A DNA stretch of 24,927 nt from SD8 sp035528475 (lineage in GTDB: Archaea > Halobacteriota > Methanomicrobia > Methanomicrobiales > Methanospirillaceae). The position numbers were made by a program, and so were the translations under genes. The stretch lies in NCBI GenBank assembly GCA_035528475.1, contig DATKYO010000090.1:1-24927 (forward strand), given 5' to 3'. The notes below the pieces were generated by a model that made no database searches, was not told where the DNA came from, and worked only from the letters and a program-made list of their open reading frames with translations. Shown here piece after piece: positions 8,244 through 16,996 of the stretch; the stretch's first letter is position 1, and every line of letters starts with the position of its first letter.

Positions 8244-8471
8244 GATGAAACTTTTTATTTTTAAACCCAATAATTAAAAATAGCAAATGTTGTATTTATA
8301 CCCGTGTTTATCAATATTATGAAAGATTTTTGAATAGATACATTCATTGAAAAATATCCTTATGATTGAAACCTCCACCGGTATTGACACGCTGATATAT
8401 TGACCGCATGTTTTCGTGAGTGGTTTTTGTTCTTTTTTATTTTGATTTCAATTCACTTTCAAGTATATTTC

Positions 8472-8478
8472 AAAAAAA
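8472..8478 (-). terminator. T-run terminator of the PKD/PEGA surface protein gene
   Basis: On the minus strand a run of seven T follows the stop codon at 8491-8493 by 12 bases, after a CTCTCTCT stretch. Archaeal terminators are typically such T-runs. Confidence 0.5.
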
Positions 8479-8490
8479 GAGAGAGAGCAT

Positions 8491-11400
8491 TCATCCCACC
8501 GGTGTCGTGCCGAACCCGTAATACGTATCCGGGTTCTCCATCACCACCCAGTATCCCTTGAACGGGAGGATCTCCTGGCTACTACCACCACGGGCATAGG
8601 CCCACCCGGGCTGGTGCACCCCGGGACTGATGACCATAAGATATCCGGTCGTCCCGGAAGGGGTCTCGTAGAGACTTATCAGCCCGGCATCAACCGACAT
8701 GGCAGGAAATGTCCCGTTCTCATAAGACGGAGAAGTCCCGATGAATGACATCCCTTCAGGCAGAGTGCGTAAAAAAGGTGCGGAGATCCCCTGGTAGGGA
8801 TAAATTGTCGCGGTGGCGGATCCATTCACCTTCACAAACCAGGCAGTCAGGGGAATTACCAGCTGGTTTTGAGAGGGGATGAACCATGAACCGTCCCATC
8901 CAAGGATGGCATCGATATGTGATTGTGACGTTTCATCAAATATCTCCGGGAATGTTGCATGGCCGTTCTCAAGCTGCACCGGTACGGAAAAGGTATTCCA
9001 GCCATCCTGCAGGACCACATCCCATGATGGAACCGGTTCTAATTCGACATACAGGTCAACTGTCTGATCCTTTGCCGGATAGTCTGTAATGGGTGCGGTG
9101 AACGGGAGATATCCCTCTTTTTCCACGCTATAGGTTTGGAAGGGAGTACCGGTAATATACACCTCCACGAGCAGGGTCCCGTCCTCGATGGTGCCCATCA
9201 GGGTATCATCGAAGAAGACAAGGGCACCCTCATCCGTTGAATGTATTAGGAAATACCCGGTGTCGCCGCCTGCGGGAACGAACCCTGATACCGAGATATA
9301 TCCTTCTTCAGTGTTGGTGAAAGATAGATTGTCACAGAAAACAGTGAGTGATACATCGTACGTCCCGGGAAGGAGATAGGTATGGGTGGGATTCTGTTCC
9401 GTTGACGTGCTGTTGTCCCCGAAATCCCACTGCAGCCCTGTATTTTGTATGACCGACACCTGCGAGAAATTCACCGGAAGAGGTGCCATCCCTTCAATCG
9501 GATCGGCGGCAAAGTTGGCAAACGGTTTCACATCAATGATTATCTCTTCAAAATTCACATGGATGGTGTGGTTTTCGTCCACGTCGATAAAAGAGTAATA
9601 TACCGGGTCTATTGAGGGCTCCATCTCCACCGACTGTCCATCCACCGAATAATTCCATACCACATAGCGTGTCCCGCCACCCCAGCAATTGAGATGACCG
9701 GCCGGAATCATGGTAAATGTCTGGTTTGCTCCCTCTGCCAGTTCCACGATCCCTGACGGGTCGATCGTGCCGTTCGGGCCGGCGGTTGCATTGATTGTAT
9801 AGGTGTTCACTGGAACAAATACGGAAACTGTGCCGTTCTTGCTGCTCTGTCCGGCGCTGTTGGTCACGGTAAGCATGACGTCAAATACCTGGCTTTCGCT
9901 GGCATTATAGATATGAACCGGATTCGTAACGGTGGCTTGCGGACTTCCATCCCCGAAATCCCAACTATACGAGAGCGGCATTGTACCGGTTGAGGTGTCA
10001 TTGAACTGGACAGTGAGTGGCGGCTGGCCCGATGCAGGATCTGCCGTGAAATTTGCGACAGGCGGATCATTTATTTTTGCAATCCAAATCTGGCATCCCT
10101 CAAATGGATTTGCAGTGCCGATGATCAACCCGTCGGATGTAGCGAGCATATTCCGAAGACCGTAATTATTGGGATCCCCAAGACCATTCAGATCCACCGG
10201 GACCCAGTACTGCCCGTCGCTGCTCATCCACATGTCGCCCCCGCCAAACTCCGCTGCCAGGAATTCAATGTTAGGGATAAACGTGGATTCATCGATATAT
10301 CCTGAATCGATTGCCTGTTCCAACAGCCCAAATTGATCAAGGAATCCCGATATATCAGCGTTTTCCTGGCTGGTGACATTTGATGGGAGATCGCTTGAAT
10401 CTCTACTTTCCATCCCGGCAATCAGCATCTCGTATCCACCGGGAATATCTCCCAGGTACCTGGCCAGGCTGAATATGTCAAAACTGCCCAGGTAAAAATT
10501 CCCATGATATTCTTCCATAGACCAGGCATACAGGTTGAAGGGATTTGCATACCCCGATGGCCAGCCACTCATAGGCGGCCCCCGGGGTACTGTCGGTATT
10601 TCCGGATTATAGTTCCCGACCAGCAGATCCCATGTATCTTCCGGGTATACCCGGATGAGGTCAAATCCTTTCAGCCCGTCAGATCCCATTGCAAAAGGCA
10701 GGTTCATTGATCCTACATAGAGATTTCCCTGGAAAATCTGGATGGTCGCCACCATCACGTTCCATGCATCACCTGCACCTCCGGAAACTACCCTTTCCCA
10801 GTCGTCCGGACCAGCAGGATCGGCACAGATGCTTCTCCAGACCTCAAAACCATTCGTCTCTGCAGAACCGCTCGGGTTCCCGGTTCCTGCATAGAGATAG
10901 CCGTTATAGCTTTTCAGGGCTGAAACCTGGAAATCTGCCACTTTCTCCCAGGAATCCGTAATAGTGTCGGGGTTTTGGGAGGCGTAAATCCCGTCTGCAG
11001 TGCCCACATACAGTTTCCCGTTATGAGAAGCCATGGCCCTTGTATCGGTACCGGGTATACTGGCAGTATTTACCCTTTCCCATACCAGCCCATCTACAGA
11101 TTTGAGCACAAGAGTACGGCTGAAACTGAACCCGACCCCTGCATAGACAGCTTCAACCCCGCCACTGTCGGTGAATGTGGCCATGATACGGTATCCGGAT
11201 CCTTCAGGATATGTGTATCCGTCCATCGGGTTTACAAACAGGTTTGCCTGATGAACCCTGGTCCATGAACCATCATGATACCTCCAGATTTCCGCCCGCA
11301 TGTCATTTGACCATTCGATGGCGTCGGTCTTATTGGGAAGTGACTGATTAGGGTGAAGCAGGAACGGTGGAGGGGAACCGCCCGGCTCGGTGAAGAAGGG

Positions 11401-11697
11401 GTATGACATATTGGCATGGAACTGCCCTCTTTTTTTCATGCCCAAGGACACCAGGTAAGGGATGTTCCGGCCTGTTCCCACATAGAGGTCTCCCTTGAAT
11501 TCAGCGACGGACCAGGCATAATTATTCTGCGGGTCCCCAAAACCTCCCTGGCTGATCCTGGTAAATTCCAGAGCCTGCAGGTCACCGTCACCATTCACAT
11601 CCGCCATGACGGGAAGTGGAATAAGACAGCAGGCTATAAGGATGACCATACAACCAAAAAAATTACAATTGTGCCCTAATATTTGTGGTTTTTCCAT
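8491..11697 (-). CDS. Large secreted surface protein: propeller-like region, two PKD domains, PEGA domain
   Basis: This 1068-residue protein is predicted to be exported and to face the cell surface. A hydrophobic signal segment (about 15-32) ends before ADVNGDGDLQALEF, an EF-hand-like calcium loop. Residues 45-540 contain repeats of the kind G-x-L-Y-V-G-T/S (LYVGTG 71-76, LYVGTAD 229-235, LYAGTG 268-273, LYVGS 326-330), suggesting a beta-propeller. PKD domain 1 covers about 545-628 (SWDFGDGS at 578-585), a bacterial-repeat-like segment 631-718 (TAGPNGTIDPSG), PKD domain 2 about 724-805 (QWDFGDNS at 756-763), and a PEGA domain about 813-888. The last 180 residues (WDVVLQDGWNTFSVPV onward) have a fold I cannot name. 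A strong ribosome site, GGAGGAG, precedes the ATG. No C-terminal anchor or dockerin is evident. Function is likely adhesive or structural. Confidence 0.85.
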   Translation of the reverse strand: MEKPQILGHNCNFFGCMVILIACCLIPLPVMADVNGDGDLQALEFTRISQGGFGDPQNNYAWSVAEFKGDLYVGTGRNIPYLVSLGMKKRGQFHANMSYPFFTEPGGSPPPFLLHPNQSLPNKTDAIEWSNDMRAEIWRYHDGSWTRVHQANLFVNPMDGYTYPEGSGYRIMATFTDSGGVEAVYAGVGFSFSRTLVLKSVDGLVWERVNTASIPGTDTRAMASHNGKLYVGTADGIYASQNPDTITDSWEKVADFQVSALKSYNGYLYAGTGNPSGSAETNGFEVWRSICADPAGPDDWERVVSGGAGDAWNVMVATIQIFQGNLYVGSMNLPFAMGSDGLKGFDLIRVYPEDTWDLLVGNYNPEIPTVPRGPPMSGWPSGYANPFNLYAWSMEEYHGNFYLGSFDIFSLARYLGDIPGGYEMLIAGMESRDSSDLPSNVTSQENADISGFLDQFGLLEQAIDSGYIDESTFIPNIEFLAAEFGGGDMWMSSDGQYWVPVDLNGLGDPNNYGLRNMLATSDGLIIGTANPFEGCQIWIAKINDPPVANFTADPASGQPPLTVQFNDTSTGTMPLSYSWDFGDGSPQATVTNPVHIYNASESQVFDVMLTVTNSAGQSSKNGTVSVFVPVNTYTINATAGPNGTIDPSGIVELAEGANQTFTMIPAGHLNCWGGGTRYVVWNYSVDGQSVEMEPSIDPVYYSFIDVDENHTIHVNFEEIIIDVKPFANFAADPIEGMAPLPVNFSQVSVIQNTGLQWDFGDNSTSTEQNPTHTYLLPGTYDVSLTVFCDNLSFTNTEEGYISVSGFVPAGGDTGYFLIHSTDEGALVFFDDTLMGTIEDGTLLVEVYITGTPFQTYSVEKEGYLPFTAPITDYPAKDQTVDLYVELEPVPSWDVVLQDGWNTFSVPVQLENGHATFPEIFDETSQSHIDAILGWDGSWFIPSQNQLVIPLTAWFVKVNGSATATIYPYQGISAPFLRTLPEGMSFIGTSPSYENGTFPAMSVDAGLISLYETPSGTTGYLMVISPGVHQPGWAYARGGSSQEILPFKGYWVVMENPDTYYGFGTTPVG

Positions 11698-12211
11698 AGT
11701 GTCTCCTCCATTCTGGGGGTGACGCCGGAATCTTCCGCTCTGTTAATGTGTTCACCGGCATATTCCAGTGAACCTTCATGTTGCAGGGCAGTTCATTTCG
11801 ATTAGATTATCCCGGTTTCTTCAAGATATTCCTGGGCTTTGCACTGGTATCCATTCAGATCATTGAGTAGTTGACTTGACACTGCACCACGGTCCTACCC
11901 TGTTAAAATTCATTCTTGACGCCACCTTGTCCAAAAATGAGATGATTCTTGGTCTCGAATATAGCCTGATATAGCTTTTTATTTTCCCCTGTCCCGGAGG
12001 GCTGTGCGCCTGCCGGATGCAAACCGCCGCCACTGTGCCGTGTATACAGGATCTCAAGTTTACATATACTCATGAATTCGAAAAAAATGCATTTCATGGC
12101 TGCGATTTCCACCTGGTTTCTCTCTCGTTCCTGACCGGAATCAGAATCCCCGCTTTTTGGATTCCAAACCAAAACAACATTCTTTTCACCCATCCGGAAA
12201 TAAACTGATAC
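11698..12211. other. Divergent intergenic region with a possible short coding relic
   Basis: This region separates the surface protein (-) from the exporter (+). On the minus strand, about 30 codons from 11894 to 11802 read without a stop and end …QCKAQEYLEETGII, which looks like a protein tail but has no partner upstream. Near the surface-protein start are two small inverted repeats: CGGAA/TTCCG (11726-11737) and GTTCAC/GTGAAC (11750-11773). Other open frames here show no motif and were not called. Confidence 0.3.
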
Positions 12212-13702
12212 ATGGGTTTCTCTTCGGGAAACGACGATAAGAAAGGTTTTGGTTTATTGCTCCTGTCCATATCGCTCGCTATTTTTATGGCAGCCCTGGA
12301 CGGCACTATAGTAAATATTGCGCTGCCCACCATCTCATCATCGTTCAATATCTCCACAACTACCGTGAGCTGGGTATCAACCGCCTACCTGATTGCCTTG
12401 GCAGGGTGTGTGATAATATTCGGCAAGATCTCGGATCTCATCGGTTTTAAGAAGATATTCCTTTCCGGATTCGCGATCTTCACCATCGGCTCGTTTATGT
12501 GCGGGTTCCTGCCTGATCTGTTCGGTTCATTTGATCTCCTGATACTCTCGAGGGTATTCCAGGCCGTGGGGGGGTCCATGATGACCGCCATTGCCCCGGC
12601 GATGGTCACCGAATACATCCCTCTCCAGCAGAGAGCAAAGGCGATGGGGCTGGTCATAACCATTGCCGCCCTCGGAACAGCCATCGGCCCCACCGTCGGC
12701 GGTCTTCTCACCGAGTATGTATCCTGGACATGGATATTTTTCATCAATGTCCCGGTGGGAATATTTGCCGTAATTCTTGGTCTGCGGTTTGTCCCCGAGG
12801 ATTCACGGGTTGGCAGCCTTTCCGGCTTCGATTACAGGGGAGGCATCCTCATCTTTGTCGGACTTGCCTCGCTCATATTCGCAATCACCGAAGGACTCAC
12901 GATTGGGTGGACTTCTCTTTCCATCATCGCGTCCTTACTCCTGGCTGCAGTCTCACTCGGATACCTGGTATTCCATGAACTCCGGTGCAATGACCCTCTC
13001 CTGGAACTGAGGCTTTTTTCGAACCGCAACTTTTTGTTTGCCAATCTCTCGCTCGCCCTACTCTTCTTCAGTTTCGGAGGGGTGAATTACCTGCTTCCGT
13101 TCTACCTTGAATATGTGCAGGGATATTCATCCGCATTTTCAGGTATCATCCTGACCGCACTCTCTCTTGCCATGATGATCTCGGGCATAGCCGCCGGATT
13201 GCTCTACAATCGGATCGGTGGAAGAAAATTGAGTATCGCAGCGGGTGTGATCATCCTGCTCGGATATTTCCTGCTGACCTGGCTGAAGGTCGATACCACC
13301 CTGTCGATGATCGTGGCAACCCTGTTTATTATCGGGTTCGGATTGGGACTCCTCGTCACCCCTGTCACCAACATGATCATGAATTCGGTGGCGAAAAGTT
13401 ACCAGGGCATGGTCTCAAGCCTCACCACGCTGGAGCGTTTTGCTCCGATGCCGCTGGGGATTGCCTGCTTTAACCTGATGCTTCTTTGGGGAATGAGCGT
13501 TGTCGGCAGGCACCAGCATGTGACCTCCGCCGCCCCTGCAAATATTCGGATCGGTGTGCTCACCGCAGGATTTGACATTGCCTTTGCCGGGGCGTTTATC
13601 GCAGGAATACTCATTCTCGTACTGGCCCTTGTGACAAGAATGGAGGTACATCCGGATTACCTCAATTCGGATGATGATGAAGTGCCCCTTGCGATGGTGT
13701 GA
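12212..13702 (+). CDS. DHA2-family MFS drug:proton antiporter (14 transmembrane helices, EmrB/QacA type)
   Basis: This is a 496-residue exporter of the major facilitator superfamily, likely driven by protons. Substrate is unknown. TM1 carries the DHA2 motif D1 (ALDGTIVNIALPT, 28-40, with the membrane-embedded D30). The loop after TM2 has motif A (GKISDLIGFKK, 71-81), and TM5 has the antiporter motif C (ALGTAIGPTVGG, 153-164) followed by WTWIFFINVPVG. Fourteen hydrophobic segments can be counted. It is complete, ending in an acidic tail. The ATG at 12212 follows GGAAATAAACTGATAC, which is only a weak ribosome site. It stands alone, with no adjacent regulator that I can see. Confidence 0.92.
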   Translation: MGFSSGNDDKKGFGLLLLSISLAIFMAALDGTIVNIALPTISSSFNISTTTVSWVSTAYLIALAGCVIIFGKISDLIGFKKIFLSGFAIFTIGSFMCGFLPDLFGSFDLLILSRVFQAVGGSMMTAIAPAMVTEYIPLQQRAKAMGLVITIAALGTAIGPTVGGLLTEYVSWTWIFFINVPVGIFAVILGLRFVPEDSRVGSLSGFDYRGGILIFVGLASLIFAITEGLTIGWTSLSIIASLLLAAVSLGYLVFHELRCNDPLLELRLFSNRNFLFANLSLALLFFSFGGVNYLLPFYLEYVQGYSSAFSGIILTALSLAMMISGIAAGLLYNRIGGRKLSIAAGVIILLGYFLLTWLKVDTTLSMIVATLFIIGFGLGLLVTPVTNMIMNSVAKSYQGMVSSLTTLERFAPMPLGIACFNLMLLWGMSVVGRHQHVTSAAPANIRIGVLTAGFDIAFAGAFIAGILILVLALVTRMEVHPDYLNSDDDEVPLAMV

Positions 13703-13740
13703 GGCGTTCTACATGGAACAGGGGAGGAGAAGGATTCCAT

Positions 13741-13828
13741 AGATGGACGAGATTGGGACAGGAGATGGACGAGATTGGGACAGGAGATAGACGATATTGG
13801 AACGGGGTTTGGAGGAGTTTGGGACAGG
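13741..13828. repeat. Four-copy 22-base tandem repeat
   Basis: The unit begins AGATGGACGAGATTGGGACA and ends GG. Copies 1 (13741-13762) and 2 (13763-13784) are identical. Copy 3 (13785-13806) differs at a few positions, and copy 4 (13807-13828, starting GTTTGGAGGAG) is further diverged. The unit is not a multiple of three. The array lies between the convergent ends of the exporter gene and the broken membrane gene, so it is probably non-coding. Confidence 0.85.
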
Positions 13829-13893
13829 TTATGGTCGTTCGTCACTTCGGCACCTCACTCCCCAACTAAACACTAAATTGATTTCTTTCCGGA

Positions 13894-14722
13894 TTAAAGT
13901 TGAATTGTCGCGATGGTTTCCCTGATATTTTGGAATGTTTCTTCAGGCATTGGATTGAGAGGAATCATGATCCAGGTATAGATCAGTGAAAGGATTGCAG
14001 CAAGGACGATGACGAATATAAATGCAATCCTGTTTTTAGGAAATATCCTCTCAAACCCGATCAAGGCAAAAGGAACCATAGGGATCATGTACCTGCTGAC
14101 ATCCCCATGGGCCACGAGCGCGATGAGCGGGAGATATAACAAAATAAAGAGGGACATCTCTTTCTCCCCGCGTTCCCAGAGGGCAAAGGCAGCAATGGCG
14201 AAAATGACGATAAGAATTCCATAAAGTTCCCTGAAGTAAATATCCCCGAGTGTAATCATTATTTTAAACGGTTCCTGGATATTTACGGCATTCACATTGA
14301 AGTATACAAAAAAATCACCGAATGAGATGAGTAATAGCAAAAAAGCAGCAGGAAAGTAGACGGAATCAACAAAGTAAAAATTGCATTTTTCCGGTTCAGT
14401 TGCTTTCTTGTCACGAGCGATAGGAGGATCATCGAGAAGAACAGCATTCCGAATATACGCGTGAGAGTAGCAAGAGAAGCAGCGATCACGGAGTACCGGA
14501 TCTGGTCTTTTTTAAGAAAGTAAATTGTTGCCAGGCAAAGAAAACGAATGCCGGTTCGCTTGCGCCTATATTTCTGTAGAGAAACCACCGCAAAGGAAAG
14601 AAGCAGAAAAAGATGGTCAGGAGGAGGTATGTTCTGCGATTCCGAAGTCTTTTACAAGTTTAAAAAATACAAGTGCGGCTCCACAGGCAAAGAGGACGGT
14701 CGCGATGTATCTGCCAGCAGAT
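13894..14722 (-). pseudogene. Frameshifted PIG-V/mannosyltransferase-like membrane protein remnant
   Basis: Reading the minus strand, one protein is spread over four frame segments. They run from about 14722 to 14630 (IATVLFACGAALVFFKLVKD), then to about 14525 (FPLRWFLYRNIGASEPAFVF), then to about 14335 (SVIAASLATLTRIFGMLFF), then to the stop at 13894 (GDVSRYMIPMVPFALIGFE). Joined, they form a multi-helix membrane protein. Its A-x-L-A-T-L-T-R and R-Y-x-I-P motifs recall dolichol-phosphate-mannose-type PIG-V-like mannosyltransferases. The N-terminal catalytic loop is missing. The shifts fall at or near simple runs (CTCCTCCT, AAAAAA, TTTTTT), so sequencing error could explain some of them. The missing N-terminus still argues for a true pseudogene. 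Confidence 0.55.
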
Positions 14723-14865
14723 TCATATGAACGCCCTTTACTTATGAGCTCATCAGCAGTCTCTCCAGCAACAATTTGCGTGAATAGAAGAATCATAATT
14801 ACTGTGGCAAGCAGTTTCGTGACTTTGAACATATAGATATCTCCTACGATTAGGATAAAATTCAA
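14723..14865 (-). pseudogene. N-terminal fragment of a secreted, possibly TPR-containing protein fused to the mannosyltransferase remnant
   Basis: The frame opens at 14865. From its second Met (14832) it encodes a clear signal peptide (FKVTKLLATVIMILLFTQIV) and then GETADELISKGRSYESAGRY, which resembles the first helix of a TPR repeat in methanogen secreted proteins. At GRY the TPR-like pattern stops and the hydrophobic sequence of the next pseudogene follows in frame. This suggests a deletion joined the start of one gene to the middle of another. A genuine 82-residue membrane protein (14617-14865) is the alternative. Confidence 0.4.
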
Positions 14866-15156
14866 TTAAGTAAATAATTAGTGTTTTATTTATGATTCTA
14901 GAAGAGACTGTGGCCGGTCTATCTCCGTTGATACGTCGCAAGATCCCCCTCTCTCCCGCCCTTGCCTTACTCCGGCGACAGGCAGGTATCACTTCCGTTC
15001 AGCACCTCCAAGCGGGCTCCTCCTCTCCGTATGGCGAGCATCAGTATTGAAGATACCATCAACCCAACAAGACCGCAAGAAAAACCAGAATTATATCTTT
15101 CATAGCGTCCGCGAATACGAAAATGATCAAAATATATGGCGACTTTTTAGGGAGAG
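14866..15156. other. Intergenic region upstream of the histone gene
   Basis: I see no gene in this stretch. It contains a pyrimidine-rich segment (14940-15020) and AT-rich sequence leading into the histone promoter. The minus-strand open frame crossing its left part (14753-14992) has no motif or ribosome site. Confidence 0.4.
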
Positions 15157-15164
15157 TTTAAATA
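15157..15164 (+). promoter_or_regulatory. TATA box of the histone gene
   Basis: TTTAAATA is centred about 38 bases before the ATG at 15198, preceded by a purine-rich BRE-like GGGAGAG. The predicted leader is about 10 bases. Confidence 0.6.
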
Positions 15165-15197
15165 CCTTCTGCGAAGTTATTAATTGAGGCATTTTAA

Positions 15198-15404
15198 ATG
15201 GCCGATTTACCTGTTGCTGCAATTGTAAGGATTGCAAAGAATAACGGAGCCGAGAGGGTCGGAAGCGATGCCGCTGCAGCTCTTGTAGGAAAAGCAGAAG
15301 ACTACATTGCACACCTCACCAAAGAGGCAAACAGACTGGCAAAGCACGCAGGCAGAAAGACTCTCAAGGAAGAGGACATCGAGCTTGCGGCAAAGTCCGT
15401 CTGA
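15198..15404 (+). CDS. Archaeal histone
   Basis: This small basic DNA-binding protein wraps chromosomal DNA as dimers and longer stacks. Its 68 residues form the minimal histone fold with no tails. LPVAAIVRIAKNNGAERVG is alpha-1 and loop L1, SDAAAALVGKAEDYIAHLTK begins alpha-2, and the C-terminal KHAGRKTLKEEDIELAAK contains the conserved loop L2 R-K-T and alpha-3. It is monocistronic, with its own TATA box and a T-rich stretch after the stop codon. Identification is firm; it matches HMf-type euryarchaeal histones. Confidence 0.97.
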   Translation: MADLPVAAIVRIAKNNGAERVGSDAAAALVGKAEDYIAHLTKEANRLAKHAGRKTLKEEDIELAAKSV

Positions 15405-15839
15405 ATTTACATATTTTTCACTTTTATACTCTCTCCAACCGGATACCAATTTCAAATGAGTAAAATACAATATTGAGAGAGAATACCCGGATTTTCACAA
15501 CGCATTATCACTTATGCGAAAACCGCTCCATATTCCACCACCGTACCACCAGGGCATAGCCCAAGGTTGCCAACGAAAAACCTGGCTCGGGGGTAAAAGG
15601 GGCCATATTTAAACCAGTATCCCGCACTGGCAACCTTGAAAAACGTATATATAGTCACGGGGGGATAAAGCATCCGATTTTCCTGCATAACCGTCTCACA
15701 CAGGGGTGAAACGGCAAATGAATTCGGTCTGATCTTCCACCACAACCTGAACGTTCCCCGGCACGCCCAAACCCCATCCCTACTTATCCCACGATTACGA
15801 TGAAATTTTAACATACTATGTCCAATCGGTAAAATAAGA
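15405..15839. other. Intergenic region with an inverted repeat around two divergent TATA-like elements
   Basis: After the histone stop comes T-rich sequence (15408-15430), a likely terminator. Further on, CAAGGTTGCCA (15562-15572) and its perfect reverse complement TGGCAACCTTG (15628-15638) enclose 55 bases. A minus-strand TATA-like GTTTAAATAT (about 15606-15615) lies inside, and a plus-strand GTATATATAG (15645-15654) lies just outside. The plus-strand element is about 190 bases from the next gene. The region may encode a small RNA or be a regulatory site. The minus-strand open frame 15877-15512 has no motif and was not called. Confidence 0.35.
15562..15638. repeat. 11-base perfect inverted repeat with 55-base spacer
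   Basis: The left arm CAAGGTTGCCA lies at 15562-15572 and the right arm TGGCAACCTTG at 15628-15638. Both arms match exactly as reverse complements. The spacer contains a G-rich run and a TATA-like element on the minus strand. Confidence 0.6.
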
Positions 15840-16955
15840 ATGGTCGAGAATGTCTGTGCCTTACCCAGTCGAATCACCTATCTCGAACAGTTTTCCCGCG
15901 AAGTGATGGAAAGGGAGCGGAAGAGAAAAGAACTGCTCGCAACAATAGATCACCGCCGGATTGAAGATATCATTGTGATCGCAATTTTGTCCATCAACGC
16001 ATCCCTTTTTTTCAACTTTCCAATATACGTCACGACCTGGATAATCTGCTCTCTTCTCCTCATCAGTTTTTACCCAATCCTTTCGCTGATCCCGGCACTT
16101 GCCAGGTGGCTGATAAAAAAACGGAAGGGGCACCAGGAGAATCATATAAAATTCCTTCAGGCATTGAAAATGCTCAAAAAAAGTGAACAGTTCTATCACT
16201 CGGAATGGATCATTTTTTTCATCAATATGCGTTCCGCGGCCATTGCACTTATTGCCCTGTGCAGCTCGAACATCCTGGCAGCTATCGGCTATATTTTCAT
16301 ATTGAGACAGGATATCGAGATCGGCTCATTTGTCGCCATCCAGTTTCTCCTTTTCTTTATTCTCTATTTCCTGGCCATTATCTTAAAACCCTATAACAAG
16401 ACATTCGAGGTGTGGATAGGCCATATTGCGGAAAACCTTCAGAAAAAAAAGCCAATAATATGGGTTATTCTTCTCATAATAGGCATTTTTGGATTTTTTG
16501 CAGCATTGTACTTTCTGGCGGCCTATCTCTCTCCCGCAACAACGGCACTGATTGTCATGGAATGGGAACATATCGGTCCTTTGGATTTTATCCTTGAATT
16601 TTCGTTTATACTCATTTCCCAATATATTTTTATACGCTATATTCATTCCCTGGAAAGCAGGAGGATGACCGCGTGGGTGAGTGCCGCAATTGAGAATTTC
16701 GTACAGAAAAATGTGATTCCAATTATCGAAAAAGCTCGTCAGGGAGAGATTAATGAGGCGGATATAGAATGCACCCAGTACAGGACGTTGATGGCATCCC
16801 TGCTCGAGGCCAAGATGTTCAAAACATTTGTGACAAGCATTTACGGACTTTACCCGATTTACTATTTCAAGCCTGATCTATCCCTCATTCTGGACGAAGA
16901 AACGTTGAGTGCATTGAAAGGGCATATGAGCCTTGTAGATAAAAGTAAAAAATAG
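15840..16955 (+). CDS. Unrecognised six-helix membrane protein
   Basis: I do not recognise this 371-residue protein. A charged N-terminal cytoplasmic helix (about 15-45, EVMERERKRKELL) precedes two close membrane segments (about 45-60 and 65-86). After a basic linker (KKRKGHQENH) come four more (about 131-155, 162-182, 205-232 and 250-270). The last 100 residues (VSAAIENFVQKNVIPIIEKA and onward) are soluble and helical. No enzyme motif is visible. The ATG at 15840 lacks a clear ribosome site, and ATG at 15906 is a possible later start. It is a single gene, convergent with the metallophosphoesterase. Length and regular hydrophobic pattern support a real gene. Confidence 0.75.
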   Translation: MVENVCALPSRITYLEQFSREVMERERKRKELLATIDHRRIEDIIVIAILSINASLFFNFPIYVTTWIICSLLLISFYPILSLIPALARWLIKKRKGHQENHIKFLQALKMLKKSEQFYHSEWIIFFINMRSAAIALIALCSSNILAAIGYIFILRQDIEIGSFVAIQFLLFFILYFLAIILKPYNKTFEVWIGHIAENLQKKKPIIWVILLIIGIFGFFAALYFLAAYLSPATTALIVMEWEHIGPLDFILEFSFILISQYIFIRYIHSLESRRMTAWVSAAIENFVQKNVIPIIEKARQGEINEADIECTQYRTLMASLLEAKMFKTFVTSIYGLYPIYYFKPDLSLILDEETLSALKGHMSLVDKSKK

Positions 16956-16996
16956 CGGAAATGATTCGCATGCCCAGTCGAGTATATTCAGCAGAT

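Noticed and set aside
11903..12193. Minus-strand 96-codon open frame upstream of the exporter
   Set aside because: It is a low-information sequence without recognisable pattern, ribosome site or neighbour.
13741..13828. CRISPR array
   Set aside because: The 22-base units are contiguous with no spacers, and no cas gene is present.
15512..15877. Minus-strand 121-codon open frame between histone and the six-helix protein
   Set aside because: It has no motif and no ribosome site, it overlaps the start of a better gene, and it spans the inverted repeat.
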